From contig NZ_SHKW01000001.1 of assembly GCF_004217555.1 (NCBI RefSeq), positions 4,774,001 to 4,838,000 of the forward strand: 64,000 bases of DNA, read 5' to 3'. The first letter of the stretch is position 1, and each line of letters begins with the position of its first letter. A program made the position numbers and the translations under genes. Positions 41,907 to 50,809 of this stretch are shown here, piece after piece. The notes under the pieces were generated by a model. That model did no database searches. It saw only the letters and a list, made by a program, of their open reading frames with translations, and was not told where the DNA came from. This stretch comes from Edaphobacter modestus. GTDB lineage: Bacteria; Acidobacteriota; Terriglobia; Terriglobales; Acidobacteriaceae.

Positions 41907-44844
41907 GTGCGGATCCCCCTTTCTGATTATCGAGCGAAAGAGTTAGCTTGATCTGTGTTCCCTCGCCTGGGCAACTGATCACGGCGAGCTGCGCTCCGAT
42001 ATGCTGAGCACGCTCGCGCATTCCCTGCAGGCCAAAGTGCCCATGTGCGGAAAACCTCTCTGCGTCCTGAGGAGAGAAGCCAAGGCCGTTGTCGACGATA
42101 ACAAGAGTGAGTCTATCTGGTTCGTAGTTGAGGCTTACGGTAACCGAGGTGGCTTGTGCGTGCCGGCTGACGTTGGTGAGAGCCTCCTGAGCGATGCGCA
42201 GGATCTCGTTTTCCATGGCTGGATCGAGCGGTCGATAGGTTCCCCCGATCTGGATAGGAAGCTTGAGACTCTTGGATTCAAACGATTCGGCAAGTTGGGA
42301 GAGACGCGTGGGCAGTGTATTTTGCGCGGTTGCAGCGCGCAGGTCCCAGATGCTGCGTCGGGCTTCTGCGATGCCCTCGCGAACGTACGCGCGGGTTTGG
42401 TCAAGTTGCTTGCGAGCGGCCTCGTTCTGCTGGTGGGCAAGAAGCTGGGTGGTGAGCTCGAGCTGGACAGATACGCCAACGAAGCTCTGGGCGAGTGTGT
42501 CGTGAATCTCGCGGGCGACGCGGGTTCGCTCTGCGAGCACGGCGGTGAACTGCGAACGGACGCGACGGAGACGGAGACGGTATATCAGAACGATAAGTCC
42601 AGCCAGAAGTGCGATGGCTAAAAGAAGGAACCATGGCGTGCGATAGAACGGGGGGCGAATCGAAAAGGAGAGCTCTGCGCCACGTTCGTTCCAGAGACCG
42701 TCGTTGTTTGCCGCCTGAACCAGGAAACGATACTTTCCGGCAGGCAGGTTGGTGTAGAAGGCGGTGCGGCGCGAGCCCGCCTCAGTCCATTGTTTATCGA
42801 ATCCTTCAAGCCGATAGCGATAACGGACGCGGGAGGGAGCAACGAAGCTGAGGCCGATGTATTCGAAGGCCAGTCGACTGTGGCCCGGGGGAATGCTCGC
42901 GCCGCCGGATCGCTCCGCGTCGTCGACCGTGAAACGCTCGATTACAACCGGGGGAGCGACACGGTTGAGAAACAGATGCGAAGGATCGATGATCGCGACT
43001 CCTTTTCTGGTCGCAAACCAGAGGGATCCTTCGGCCGCTTTCCATGCGGAGGGATGGCCAATCGCGGAGACTTCTTCTGTGGGCATGCCATCCGGGGTTC
43101 CATAGTGGTTGATGTGCAGCGTGCAGCTTGAAGCCGAGGCGCAGGCGATAAGCTCGAAGAGCTTCGCACGAAACACTCCGTGGGCTGAGCCGAGCCAGAG
43201 CGAGCCGAAGTTATCTCCAAGGATGGAATCCACCGTATTCGGAAGATCGTCGCGACGAAAGGCGATAAAGCGGCCATTCGCGGTCCGAACGGTGAGGCCG
43301 TTTCCGCGCGTTCCTATCCAGAGATTGCCCTGGGTGTCCGGATACAGAGCCGTGATGATGTCTCCGGAGAGACCATCTTTCGTAGTGAAGGTTTTGATCG
43401 TGCCATTGTTAAGTAACGACAAGCCGTTGAGCGTAGCGATCCATAGATCGCTGGATCCGGAGGGGCGTACCAGTGCGCCGATAAGATCGCTGCCGAGACC
43501 GTCCGCATGGGTGAGGGTGGTGATCCTTTGTCCGTCCAGATGTGCGAGGCCGCGGCGTGTACCGATCCAGAGAGTTCCGTCATTGTCGAGAAGCAGAGAG
43601 CGAATGAAGTCATCGGGCAAGCCATCGGCGGAGGTGAAGGATCGGATGCGATCTCCCTGAACATGGTTGAGTCCATCGGGGGTGCCTACCCAGAGGTCTT
43701 CGCCGGGACCGGGCGCGAGGGAGAGAACGATGTCACTGAGAAGGCCATCGCGGCTGGAAAGAGAATGTATGGCTCCGGCAAGCCAGCGATCGAGGCCGTC
43801 GCCATTGGAACCGATCCACATAGCTCCGTCGCCGGTTTGAGTAAGAGCGGTGACCATTCGGGCGTTCAGACCGGGGAGCGAACGAAAGTTGCGATGACGC
43901 AGGACGTGGAGACCACTGGTCTCGGTGCCTATCCACAGATCCCCCTCCGCATCTTCCCGCAACGAAAGAATGCTGTCTGTGCCGAGATCGCTTTGAAGAA
44001 GCGGGGACGAGAGGGGCGTGTCGAGATGATAGAGGCCTTTGCTGGTCCCGATCCAGAAACCGCCGCGAGCGCCAGGAAGGAAAGATTCTACCCGGGAATG
44101 GTTGAGCGCCTGAGGGCCAATCGTCCGAGGGTTGCCATTCGCTGTAAAAGAGAGGTCGTTTGCGGTGCGTTGCCAGAAAGTGTGGTCAGGCATGTAGCCG
44201 AAGGCGCGAATGGCCTGGCTCGAAGGCATGAGCTGCTGATAGGAATGTGTAACCGTGGTTCCGCGATATTGCAGGAGACCGGATTGGGTCGCGATCAGAA
44301 GGGTGTCACCGGAGAAAGAGATCGCAGTGGGGATAGAGGGTGTGGGAATTTGAGAGAAGCCGCTGCCGTCGAAACGCGCGAGCCCGCCGCCGGTAAGGGC
44401 ATAGGTCGATCCGTTTCTGGAGGCCAGGGAGAGAACGTTGGGAGATGGAAGGCCCTGGGTGTAGTGCTGGAACGAGCCGTGGTTGTAGCGCAATACACCG
44501 TCGGCGGTTCCGATCCAGACTTCGTCGTTGTCCGCTCCCTGGGCGAAGCAGGAGATGTCGTCGCTTGTAATGGCAGGGACAGTTTCGTGCTGGAAGATTT
44601 TGAAATCGATACTGTTGAAGCGTGCGATGCCGGATTCGGTGGCTATCCATAAGTAGCCATCTCTCGATTGAAAGATTGCGTGGACGCTGTTCTGCGGTAG
44701 ACCGCTTTCGGTAGTCCAGGATTGATGACTGAAATTTGATGGAGATTGTGCAGACAGGTGAACCGAAACGGCTACCAGCAACAAAAGGTGCAGCCGTGGA
44801 AGTGCGCAATGGAGAGAAGACCTCATGTGTAGGACTGAATGCAT
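41899..44844 (-). CDS. Two-component propeller sensor histidine kinase
   Basis: A 981-residue membrane kinase. Signal peptide (LHLLLLVAVSVHLSAQ), then about 12 Reg_prop repeats forming a periplasmic propeller (pattern ED-LWIGT-x-GL, for example DNDGTLWIGTRRGLAHL and PDTQGNLWIGTRGNGL), a Y_Y_Y domain (RYRYRLEGFDKQW, TNLPAGKYRFLVQAANNDGLW), one membrane segment (WFLLLAIALLAGLIVLIY), HisKA_3 with phosphoacceptor His in RVAREIHDTLAQSFVG, and an HATPase with ENEILRIAQEALTNVSRHA and IVDNGLGF. It senses something outside the inner membrane and signals to the overlapping NarL-type regulator. ATG 44844 gives the signal peptide; farther in-frame sequence overlaps the cytochrome gene. Confidence 0.9.
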   Translation of the reverse strand: MHSVLHMRSSLHCALPRLHLLLLVAVSVHLSAQSPSNFSHQSWTTESGLPQNSVHAIFQSRDGYLWIATESGIARFNSIDFKIFQHETVPAITSDDISCFAQGADNDEVWIGTADGVLRYNHGSFQHYTQGLPSPNVLSLASRNGSTYALTGGGLARFDGSGFSQIPTPSIPTAISFSGDTLLIATQSGLLQYRGTTVTHSYQQLMPSSQAIRAFGYMPDHTFWQRTANDLSFTANGNPRTIGPQALNHSRVESFLPGARGGFWIGTSKGLYHLDTPLSSPLLQSDLGTDSILSLREDAEGDLWIGTETSGLHVLRHRNFRSLPGLNARMVTALTQTGDGAMWIGSNGDGLDRWLAGAIHSLSSRDGLLSDIVLSLAPGPGEDLWVGTPDGLNHVQGDRIRSFTSADGLPDDFIRSLLLDNDGTLWIGTRRGLAHLDGQRITTLTHADGLGSDLIGALVRPSGSSDLWIATLNGLSLLNNGTIKTFTTKDGLSGDIITALYPDTQGNLWIGTRGNGLTVRTANGRFIAFRRDDLPNTVDSILGDNFGSLWLGSAHGVFRAKLFELIACASASSCTLHINHYGTPDGMPTEEVSAIGHPSAWKAAEGSLWFATRKGVAIIDPSHLFLNRVAPPVVIERFTVDDAERSGGASIPPGHSRLAFEYIGLSFVAPSRVRYRYRLEGFDKQWTEAGSRRTAFYTNLPAGKYRFLVQAANNDGLWNERGAELSFSIRPPFYRTPWFLLLAIALLAGLIVLIYRLRLRRVRSQFTAVLAERTRVAREIHDTLAQSFVGVSVQLELTTQLLAHQQNEAARKQLDQTRAYVREGIAEARRSIWDLRAATAQNTLPTRLSQLAESFESKSLKLPIQIGGTYRPLDPAMENEILRIAQEALTNVSRHAQATSVTVSLNYEPDRLTLVIVDNGLGFSPQDAERFSAHGHFGLQGMRERAQHIGAQLAVISCPGEGTQIKLTLSLDNQKGGSAHV

Positions 44845-44884
44845 GGTAGTGCGTTTGTCTGCCAGGGTCTTCTGATTTCTGCTG

Positions 44885-45247
44885 TTATTGCTTCTTCTCC
44901 GATTTCTCGTCTTCACGCAATGAGTGTAGATAGGCGACCAGATCGTCGGCTTCCGCGGTTTGGATAACCTGAGCGAAGGAGGGCATCTGCTTACCACCCT
45001 TGAGTATCTGAGTGCGAATCTGTTCCGAATTGAGGCGACGCCCGACGTCGGAGAGATCCGGGCCCTTGGTGCCACCTTGATGACGGATGGTGTGGCACTG
45101 AGGACAGCCATTGTCAGTAAAGGCCAGGGCGCCGCGGAGACGGGGGTCACTGGTCGCCTTCGTGGAATTGGTGGCGGGTGGGTCCTGTTGGCAGAAGGCG
45201 GCGGGGGTGCAGAGGAGAAGGAGCAGAGGCAGAGGATGAGGATTCAT
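44885..45247 (-). CDS. Small exported c-type cytochrome
   Basis: A 120-residue monohaem cytochrome c: signal peptide ending AAFCQQ (about 20), haem site NGCPQCHTIRHQGG, GPDLSDVGRRLNSEQI and axial-ligand Met in GGKQMPSFAQVI, followed by a C-terminal helix DDLVAYLHSL. It carries electrons in the periplasm. Its ATG overlaps the stop of the multihaem gene (ATGA), so the two are coupled and probably act together. Confidence 0.92.
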   Translation of the reverse strand: MNPHPLPLLLLLCTPAAFCQQDPPATNSTKATSDPRLRGALAFTDNGCPQCHTIRHQGGTKGPDLSDVGRRLNSEQIRTQILKGGKQMPSFAQVIQTAEADDLVAYLHSLREDEKSEKKQ

Positions 45248-47484
45248 TGGGCCGCCATTCCCCCTTGCTTCGGTTGCGAAGATTCAGGCGTGAGATCGGA
45301 ATGAGTATGCCAGGGGACGGTCTCGTTGGCGACGTCGGTGTGACGGCGCAGAAACTCGAGCGCATAGGTGCTGGCGGTAGGATCGTCCTTCTGGTCGGCG
45401 AACATTGCGGATTCGTAGGAGGCTTTCTCGGTCATGCCGAGGCGACGATAGACGATGGAGAGGATGTAGTGCGCTGCGAGATCGTCGGGGTCGATGGTCT
45501 GGAGCGTCTCGTACTCTGCGCGGGCCTCATCGTATTTGTGTTGCTGGTAGAGAGAGAAGCCGAGCTCGCGGTGAGCGTCGCGTGAGCGCGGAAACTGGGT
45601 GATCACCTCACGAAGATCGGAGATAGCGGAGTCCAGGTTGCCCTGGTTGCGCTCGACGAGGGCGAGGTAATAAAGCGCGCGAGCGTTGTGCGGGCTGAGT
45701 TTCAGGGCTTTGTCCAGGTTGGTGCGCGAATCGTCGTAACGCTGCCACTGGAAGCTGGCGATGGCGATGTTGGTGTATGCGTCGGTGTAGTCCGGTCGCA
45801 GCTTCGCCACCTGCTCGAAGGCGCGCACGCTCTCGGCATACTGTTGCGCGTCGAGCATGGCGATGCCGTAGTTGTTCCAGCGCATCCACAGGGGGTTATC
45901 CGCAGGATCCGGCGGCGTGGCTGGATTTGCGCCCAACTGGAAGGTGCGGGTGCGAGAGGCCATGTCCACGATTGGCTGGGGATAGTGCTGCGTCTGCATG
46001 GCGAAGTCCATGAAGTGCTGATCGAAGCGCCGGTAGTTTACGCGTGCCGTGACGGAGATGGGGCTTTTGGCATTCGGGGGGATACGGAACTGATAGCGCA
46101 CGATCTGGGAGCGCCCGGAGGCGATGGTGTTGTTGTAGGCGACGACGCGATTGTCCCAGACCTGGTGGAGAGCATTGATCTCGCCCTTCGCGTTGATCAG
46201 GCGATTGGTGAAGCTGTGGGCGCGGGGATCGAGATCGCCATTGGCTTCAAGACCGCCGGAGTGAGAGAGGATGCGTCCCGAGGAATCTTTGGCCTCGAAT
46301 TCGACCCAGCTCTCATACATGTCGCGTTGCTCCGGAACGTGACTGTGGGCGATGCCCTTGTTCTGGATGATGACGGAGACGGTGACGGTGTCGCCTGCCG
46401 CGATGGAGATGGGTTCGGTGCCTACAGGTGCTGTCATGGCGCCGCCGTTCTTCTCGAGGCCAAAAAGGTCGATGTTGAAGACGTTATTGCGCAGGAAGGC
46501 TACGGTCTTTTCCATCTGCACGTCGTAGTTGTAGAACTTCGACATGATGGTGTTCGCGCCTAACCAGCGGTGGCTGGCGAGCTTGCCATCCTTGGCTCCC
46601 GAATCGGAGAGTGTGAGCTCTTCGCGCGGCATGTGGCAGGTCTGGCAGTTGGAGACGGCGTCCTTGGTGTAGAAGGGGAGCGGCGACTGTTTGGCGAAGC
46701 TGGACTGCTGCCACTCATCGTAGAGGAAGATGGCGCGTTGCCATTTGTAGTCGTTGAGCTGCTTCGGCAGGGCGGCTTTGTGGCAGGCGGAACAGTACTC
46801 GCTGGTGCGGTAGAAATCCTTCATCACGGCCTTCGAATGAAGGTCGAGATGAGTGAGAATCTGTTTGTCAGAGACTTCGCCGTAGATGGGAGTGCCCTGT
46901 TCATCGACCATTACGGCAGGTTGCGCGAGGACGTAGCTTCCGGTGCCGCGGGTATCGACCTTTTGAATGGCGTGACAGACCGAGCAGGTGACGCCATCTT
47001 CGTCGAACTTCCGGTTGACGGGGGAGCCCTTCGTCAACGCGCCGGAGGTCAGTGCGGTCGGATTGTGGCACCCCTCACAGTGGCGTGTGAATTCAACGCC
47101 CTTCTCCTCGGTCAGCAGGTTTACATTGCGCGTGTACCAGGGGGTGCGAAAAGAGTTTGCGTGGGCTGACTGGCGCCACTCGGCGTGGGCCTCCTGATGG
47201 CAGTGCCCGCAGTATTTGGCGGTGGGGAAGGCTTTGGGGTTGATGAACTCGCCGGTATCGGTCGCGGCCAGCGATGGAAGGAAGGGATGATCCGCACCGA
47301 AGCGGTAGTTGTAATTTTCGGTGACGGATTGCGAGTAGATTTTTCGCTGCGAGGGCTGGGCGGGATCGTTATTGGCATACGCCGTGGGGGTGCGCGCACC
47401 GATGAGGAAGCACACCGCGCTCGCGCCTGTAAGAGCCCCGATCAGGACTCGCCCGACTCGCCGGGACATAAAACTGAGTTTCAT
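45244..47484 (-). CDS. Pentahaem cytochrome c with C-terminal TPR domain
   Basis: A 746-residue exported protein. N-terminal signal/membrane segment (about 11-36), then five CxxCH haem sites: CGHCH, CEGCH, CSVCH, CSACH and CQTCH, between about residues 90 and 285, as in cytochrome c554-type domains. A beta-rich middle (about 330-490) follows, then TPR repeats (about 540-725; MRWNNYGIAMLDAQQYAES, DAYTNIAIASFQWQRYDDS, ARALYYLALVERNQGNLDS). The TPR part should bind a partner, likely the CRTAC1 protein or the small cytochrome. Redox partner and substrate unknown. 62 bases after the CRTAC1 gene. Confidence 0.88.
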   Translation of the reverse strand: MKLSFMSRRVGRVLIGALTGASAVCFLIGARTPTAYANNDPAQPSQRKIYSQSVTENYNYRFGADHPFLPSLAATDTGEFINPKAFPTAKYCGHCHQEAHAEWRQSAHANSFRTPWYTRNVNLLTEEKGVEFTRHCEGCHNPTALTSGALTKGSPVNRKFDEDGVTCSVCHAIQKVDTRGTGSYVLAQPAVMVDEQGTPIYGEVSDKQILTHLDLHSKAVMKDFYRTSEYCSACHKAALPKQLNDYKWQRAIFLYDEWQQSSFAKQSPLPFYTKDAVSNCQTCHMPREELTLSDSGAKDGKLASHRWLGANTIMSKFYNYDVQMEKTVAFLRNNVFNIDLFGLEKNGGAMTAPVGTEPISIAAGDTVTVSVIIQNKGIAHSHVPEQRDMYESWVEFEAKDSSGRILSHSGGLEANGDLDPRAHSFTNRLINAKGEINALHQVWDNRVVAYNNTIASGRSQIVRYQFRIPPNAKSPISVTARVNYRRFDQHFMDFAMQTQHYPQPIVDMASRTRTFQLGANPATPPDPADNPLWMRWNNYGIAMLDAQQYAESVRAFEQVAKLRPDYTDAYTNIAIASFQWQRYDDSRTNLDKALKLSPHNARALYYLALVERNQGNLDSAISDLREVITQFPRSRDAHRELGFSLYQQHKYDEARAEYETLQTIDPDDLAAHYILSIVYRRLGMTEKASYESAMFADQKDDPTASTYALEFLRRHTDVANETVPWHTHSDLTPESSQPKQGGMAAQ

Positions 47485-47546
47485 CGCCCGCCGATTCTAT
47501 TCAACCGGAGAGGGAGTTGGCTATCCATCAAAAGGTTGAGGCGGGG

Positions 47547-49385
47547 TTAAGGTTGCGCGCCTTTGCCCTCGGTCAGGGTGACGATCTGATCTGGTTTGAT
47601 CTGGGGGAATTTTTCCACCGTTCCGCTGGGCCAGTGGACCTCGATGGAGTCAATCGCGGTGGCATTTCCCAGTCCAAAGTGGAGGCGAGGATCGTGGGTG
47701 GAGGCATAGCTGCCGCCGGAGATGATATCGCCGCGCTGCTTTTTCCCGTCTGCAGCGAGATAAACGGTGGCCCCGACGGCATCGCGCGGACTCTTCGCTC
47801 CACCGACCAGTTTCAATTCGATCCAATGATGCTTATCCGGGGAGACGTTATGAAGCAGCAGCGGATGTGAGTCGATCACGTTGATGACTGCGTCGAGTTT
47901 TCCATCGTTGAACAGATCGCCCACGGCGAGTCCGTGCCCTGCGACGACACGCGCAAGCCCCGAGCCTTCTACAGCGGGAACAAGTTCAAACTTTTTGCCC
48001 TCGAGGTTGCGGAAGAGCAACGGACGTTGTGCGTAGGTTGTTCCCCAGGGCATGCGATCGACGATCGGATAGACATGACCGTTGGCGAGGATCAGGTCCT
48101 TCCATCCGTCATTGTCGAAATCGAGGAATGCATCTCCCCAGCCGAGGAAGGGAATCGTCGGTTCAGCGAGGCCGAGCTGATAGCTGATGTCGGTAAAGTT
48201 GGCGTTGCCGTCGTTGCGGTAGAGCGGATTGTAGTCGTCGGAGAAGGTGGTGTTGTAGAGATCGACGAGACCGGTATTCCGATAGTCTCCTATCGCGATT
48301 CCCATGGATGCGGTTTCGCGGCCGCTTTCGTTGAGGGCGTAGCCGGAGGCGTAGCTTACATCTTCGAAGGTGCCATCGCCTTTATTGAGATAAAGATAGT
48401 TTGGGGTGGAATCGTCGGCGACGAGAAGGTCGACCTTGCCATCGTTGTTGATGTCGACGAAGACGGAGGCGAGCCCGTAATAGGCACTCTTGTCGGCAAC
48501 GCCGGCTTTGTCGCTGACGTCGGTGAAGGTGCCATCTCCATTGTTGTGAAAGAGATGGTCCGATTCGCCCTTGAGTCCGCGTGGGCCGCACATGACGTCT
48601 TCGCCGCGAAACTGGCAAAAGCTGTTGGAGGTATCTTTTTTGTCGGGCGCGGGCGCGGTGGCGACCTCGTAGTGAATGTAGCCCGGGACGAAGAGGTCAA
48701 GCTTGCCGTCGCCGTCGTAGTCGCCCCAGGTGGCTCCCGTTGACCAGTTGCCGAGAGTTACGCCGGCTTTTTCTGCGACGTCGGTAAAGGTTCCATTGTG
48801 GTTGTTGTGGTAGAGACGATTCTTGCCGAAATTGGAGACGTAGATGTCGGGCCAGCCGTCGTTGTCGTAGTCGGCGATGGCTGCACCGAATCCCCAGCGC
48901 TGGTTCGTTACCCCGGCTTCGCTGGCGACGTTGGTGAAAGTTCCATCGTGATTGTTGTGGAAGAGTGCGGCCATAGGCGCGGGGGCTTTCCCGTCGAGCG
49001 CATCGTAGGTAGAGCCGTTGACCAGATAGATGTCGAGCCAGCCGTCGTTGTCGTAGTCGATGAGGGCGACGCCGGAGCCATTGGCCTCGAGAATGAATCG
49101 CTTCTCGTGTGTTCCCATGGTGTGGGTCCACGTAGCGAGGCCAGATTTCGCGGTGATGTCCTCGAAGACGACGGGGCCGTTCTTGACAAAGCCACCGGCC
49201 GTGATGGGGCGATGCTGCTGATCGTAGACTGCCGAGTGCGCTCCGCCGGTGTTGACGCCGCCCGAGGCGGGAGGCTGGCCACCCTCCTGAGGACGATCGC
49301 GTTGAGAGCTGGATTGAGCGAGGCAGAGCGCCGGCCCAGCGGCGAGCACGTTGCAAAGGGCGGCGGTGAGGAAGAACCGTATCAT
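47547..49385 (-). CDS. CRTAC1-like FG-GAP/VCBS propeller protein with ASPIC/UnbV domain
   Basis: A 612-residue exported protein: signal peptide ending LCLAQ, then integrin-like repeats with calcium-binding DYDNDGWLDIYL, DYDNDGWPDIYV, DYDGDGKLDLFV, DINNDGKVDLLV and DFDNDGWKDLIL, each followed by a F/LxHNNxDGTFT strand. The C-terminal ASPIC/UnbV part runs from about 530 (HHWIELKLVGGAKSPRDAVG, IDSIEVHWPSGTVEKFP). Probably an extracellular or periplasmic binding protein. First gene of the leftward operon with two cytochromes and a sensor system. Confidence 0.9.
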   Translation of the reverse strand: MIRFFLTAALCNVLAAGPALCLAQSSSQRDRPQEGGQPPASGGVNTGGAHSAVYDQQHRPITAGGFVKNGPVVFEDITAKSGLATWTHTMGTHEKRFILEANGSGVALIDYDNDGWLDIYLVNGSTYDALDGKAPAPMAALFHNNHDGTFTNVASEAGVTNQRWGFGAAIADYDNDGWPDIYVSNFGKNRLYHNNHNGTFTDVAEKAGVTLGNWSTGATWGDYDGDGKLDLFVPGYIHYEVATAPAPDKKDTSNSFCQFRGEDVMCGPRGLKGESDHLFHNNGDGTFTDVSDKAGVADKSAYYGLASVFVDINNDGKVDLLVADDSTPNYLYLNKGDGTFEDVSYASGYALNESGRETASMGIAIGDYRNTGLVDLYNTTFSDDYNPLYRNDGNANFTDISYQLGLAEPTIPFLGWGDAFLDFDNDGWKDLILANGHVYPIVDRMPWGTTYAQRPLLFRNLEGKKFELVPAVEGSGLARVVAGHGLAVGDLFNDGKLDAVINVIDSHPLLLHNVSPDKHHWIELKLVGGAKSPRDAVGATVYLAADGKKQRGDIISGGSYASTHDPRLHFGLGNATAIDSIEVHWPSGTVEKFPQIKPDQIVTLTEGKGAQP

Positions 49386-49609
49386 GCGAATCCTTGTTCT
49401 ACTGCGAAGAGCAGGGAATGCTCCGGGCCGTCAACATGTTTACCACGTGATATGCCTGAGACGTAAATGGAGGGGGCGTGCCAAGAACGAAATGCACGTA
49501 GCGGAGCGAGTTCGGTAACGAAACTGCAGCGCGTTTGTCTCCGTCCAGTCGGGTCTGTAGCGACAATCTGGAGACATTGTTGCTGTTCGCAGGAATTACG
49601 ATTGAAAGG

Positions 49610-50596
49610 ATGAAAAGAAGAAGTTTTCTCTCCTTGAGTGCTATGGCCGCAACGGCTGCTGCTGCCACGCAGGTGTCCGCTACACCGGCGGCGCAAGAGT
49701 TGAAGATGCCTGCTGCCAACATGGTGCATGTTGGCGGGTCCCGGCGTATTGAGATTGGCGGCGGCCACTGGGTCTGGACGAAAAAAGTTGGGAACGGAAG
49801 CACGAAGGTGTTGTTGCTGCATGGAGGTCCGGGCGCAGATCATCGCTACTTCGAGTGCTTCGAAGACTTCCTGCCGCAGAACGATATCGAGTTCTATTAC
49901 TACGACCAGCTTGACTCTACCAATTCCGACAAGCCGAACGATCCGAAGTTGTGGACTGTTGAAAGATACACAGACGAAGTAGAGGCGGTGCGGAAAGGGC
50001 TGGGGCTGGACCAGTTCTATGTGCTGGGCCATTCCTGGGGAGGCATTCTGGCGATTGAGTATGCACTGAAGTATCAGCAGCACCTGAAGGGCATTGTGAT
50101 CTCGAATATGGCTGCGAGCTGTGATTCCTATCTGAGGCACGTGTCGAAGATTCGGGCAGAATTGCCTGAAGCGGTTCGAATGGAGTTGGAACGGTATGAG
50201 AAGGCCGGAACTACGGAAGACCCTGCCTATCAGAAGCTTCTCATTGAGAAGCTCTATAAAGTTTTTATCTGCCGATTGGACCCCTGGCCCGATCCGGTTC
50301 TGCGAAGTTTCGATGGCCTGAACCAGCATGTCTATAACGCGATGCAGGGGCGAAGTGAGTTCGAAGTGACCGGGGTGCTCAAGGGATGGGACCGCTGGGC
50401 AGATCTTCCGAAGATTAAAGTGCGTGCCCTAACCATGGGCGCTCGGTACGACGAGATGGATCCTGAGGATATGCGCAGGATGGCAACGCTGATGCCGAAA
50501 GGGACGTCGTGGAACTCCGAGACGGGAAGTCACTTTGCGATGTATGACGACCAGCAGAACTATTTCAGAGCGCTGTTGAAGTTTTTGAAGACATGA
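49610..50596 (+). CDS. Exported S33 proline-iminopeptidase-like alpha/beta hydrolase
   Basis: A 328-residue serine hydrolase: twin-arginine-type leader (KRRSFLSLSAMAATAAAA), oxyanion HGGPGADHRY, nucleophile elbow YVLGHSWGGILAIEYAL, acid region GARYDEMDPEDM and His in ETGSHFAMYDD. The HGGPG and GHSWGG pair is typical of proline iminopeptidases and of related tricorn-interacting factors, which remove N-terminal residues from peptides. ATG 49610 is set by GAAAGG and the signal. The 224-base gap to the divergent CRTAC1 gene must hold both promoters; none is clear. Confidence 0.87.
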   Translation: MKRRSFLSLSAMAATAAAATQVSATPAAQELKMPAANMVHVGGSRRIEIGGGHWVWTKKVGNGSTKVLLLHGGPGADHRYFECFEDFLPQNDIEFYYYDQLDSTNSDKPNDPKLWTVERYTDEVEAVRKGLGLDQFYVLGHSWGGILAIEYALKYQQHLKGIVISNMAASCDSYLRHVSKIRAELPEAVRMELERYEKAGTTEDPAYQKLLIEKLYKVFICRLDPWPDPVLRSFDGLNQHVYNAMQGRSEFEVTGVLKGWDRWADLPKIKVRALTMGARYDEMDPEDMRRMATLMPKGTSWNSETGSHFAMYDDQQNYFRALLKFLKT

Positions 50597-50809
50597 ATTG
50601 GATCGAAGAGAGAGGCGCGGCTTATCCCGGGCCCTCTCGAGAGTTTCTTCAACTGCCCCCAACCGTCCTCCATGCCGTGAGCGGGGTTCTTGGCAAAGTA
50701 GGGGATCATCCGGTCTCCACGCGTATTGTCTGACTTTGTTGATTTCAGGATTACGTTGATTGTGTTTAATGGTGCTGCTGCGCAGCGGAGTTTTGTGGCC
50801 GCGCAAGCG

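Noticed and set aside
43507..44652. 381-codon plus-strand frame over the sensor kinase
   Set aside because: Antisense shadow of the Reg_prop repeats, which are clearly coding on the minus strand.
49382..50329. 315-codon minus-strand frame over the S33 hydrolase
   Set aside because: No family features; the plus strand has HGGPG and GHSWGG motifs and a Tat leader.
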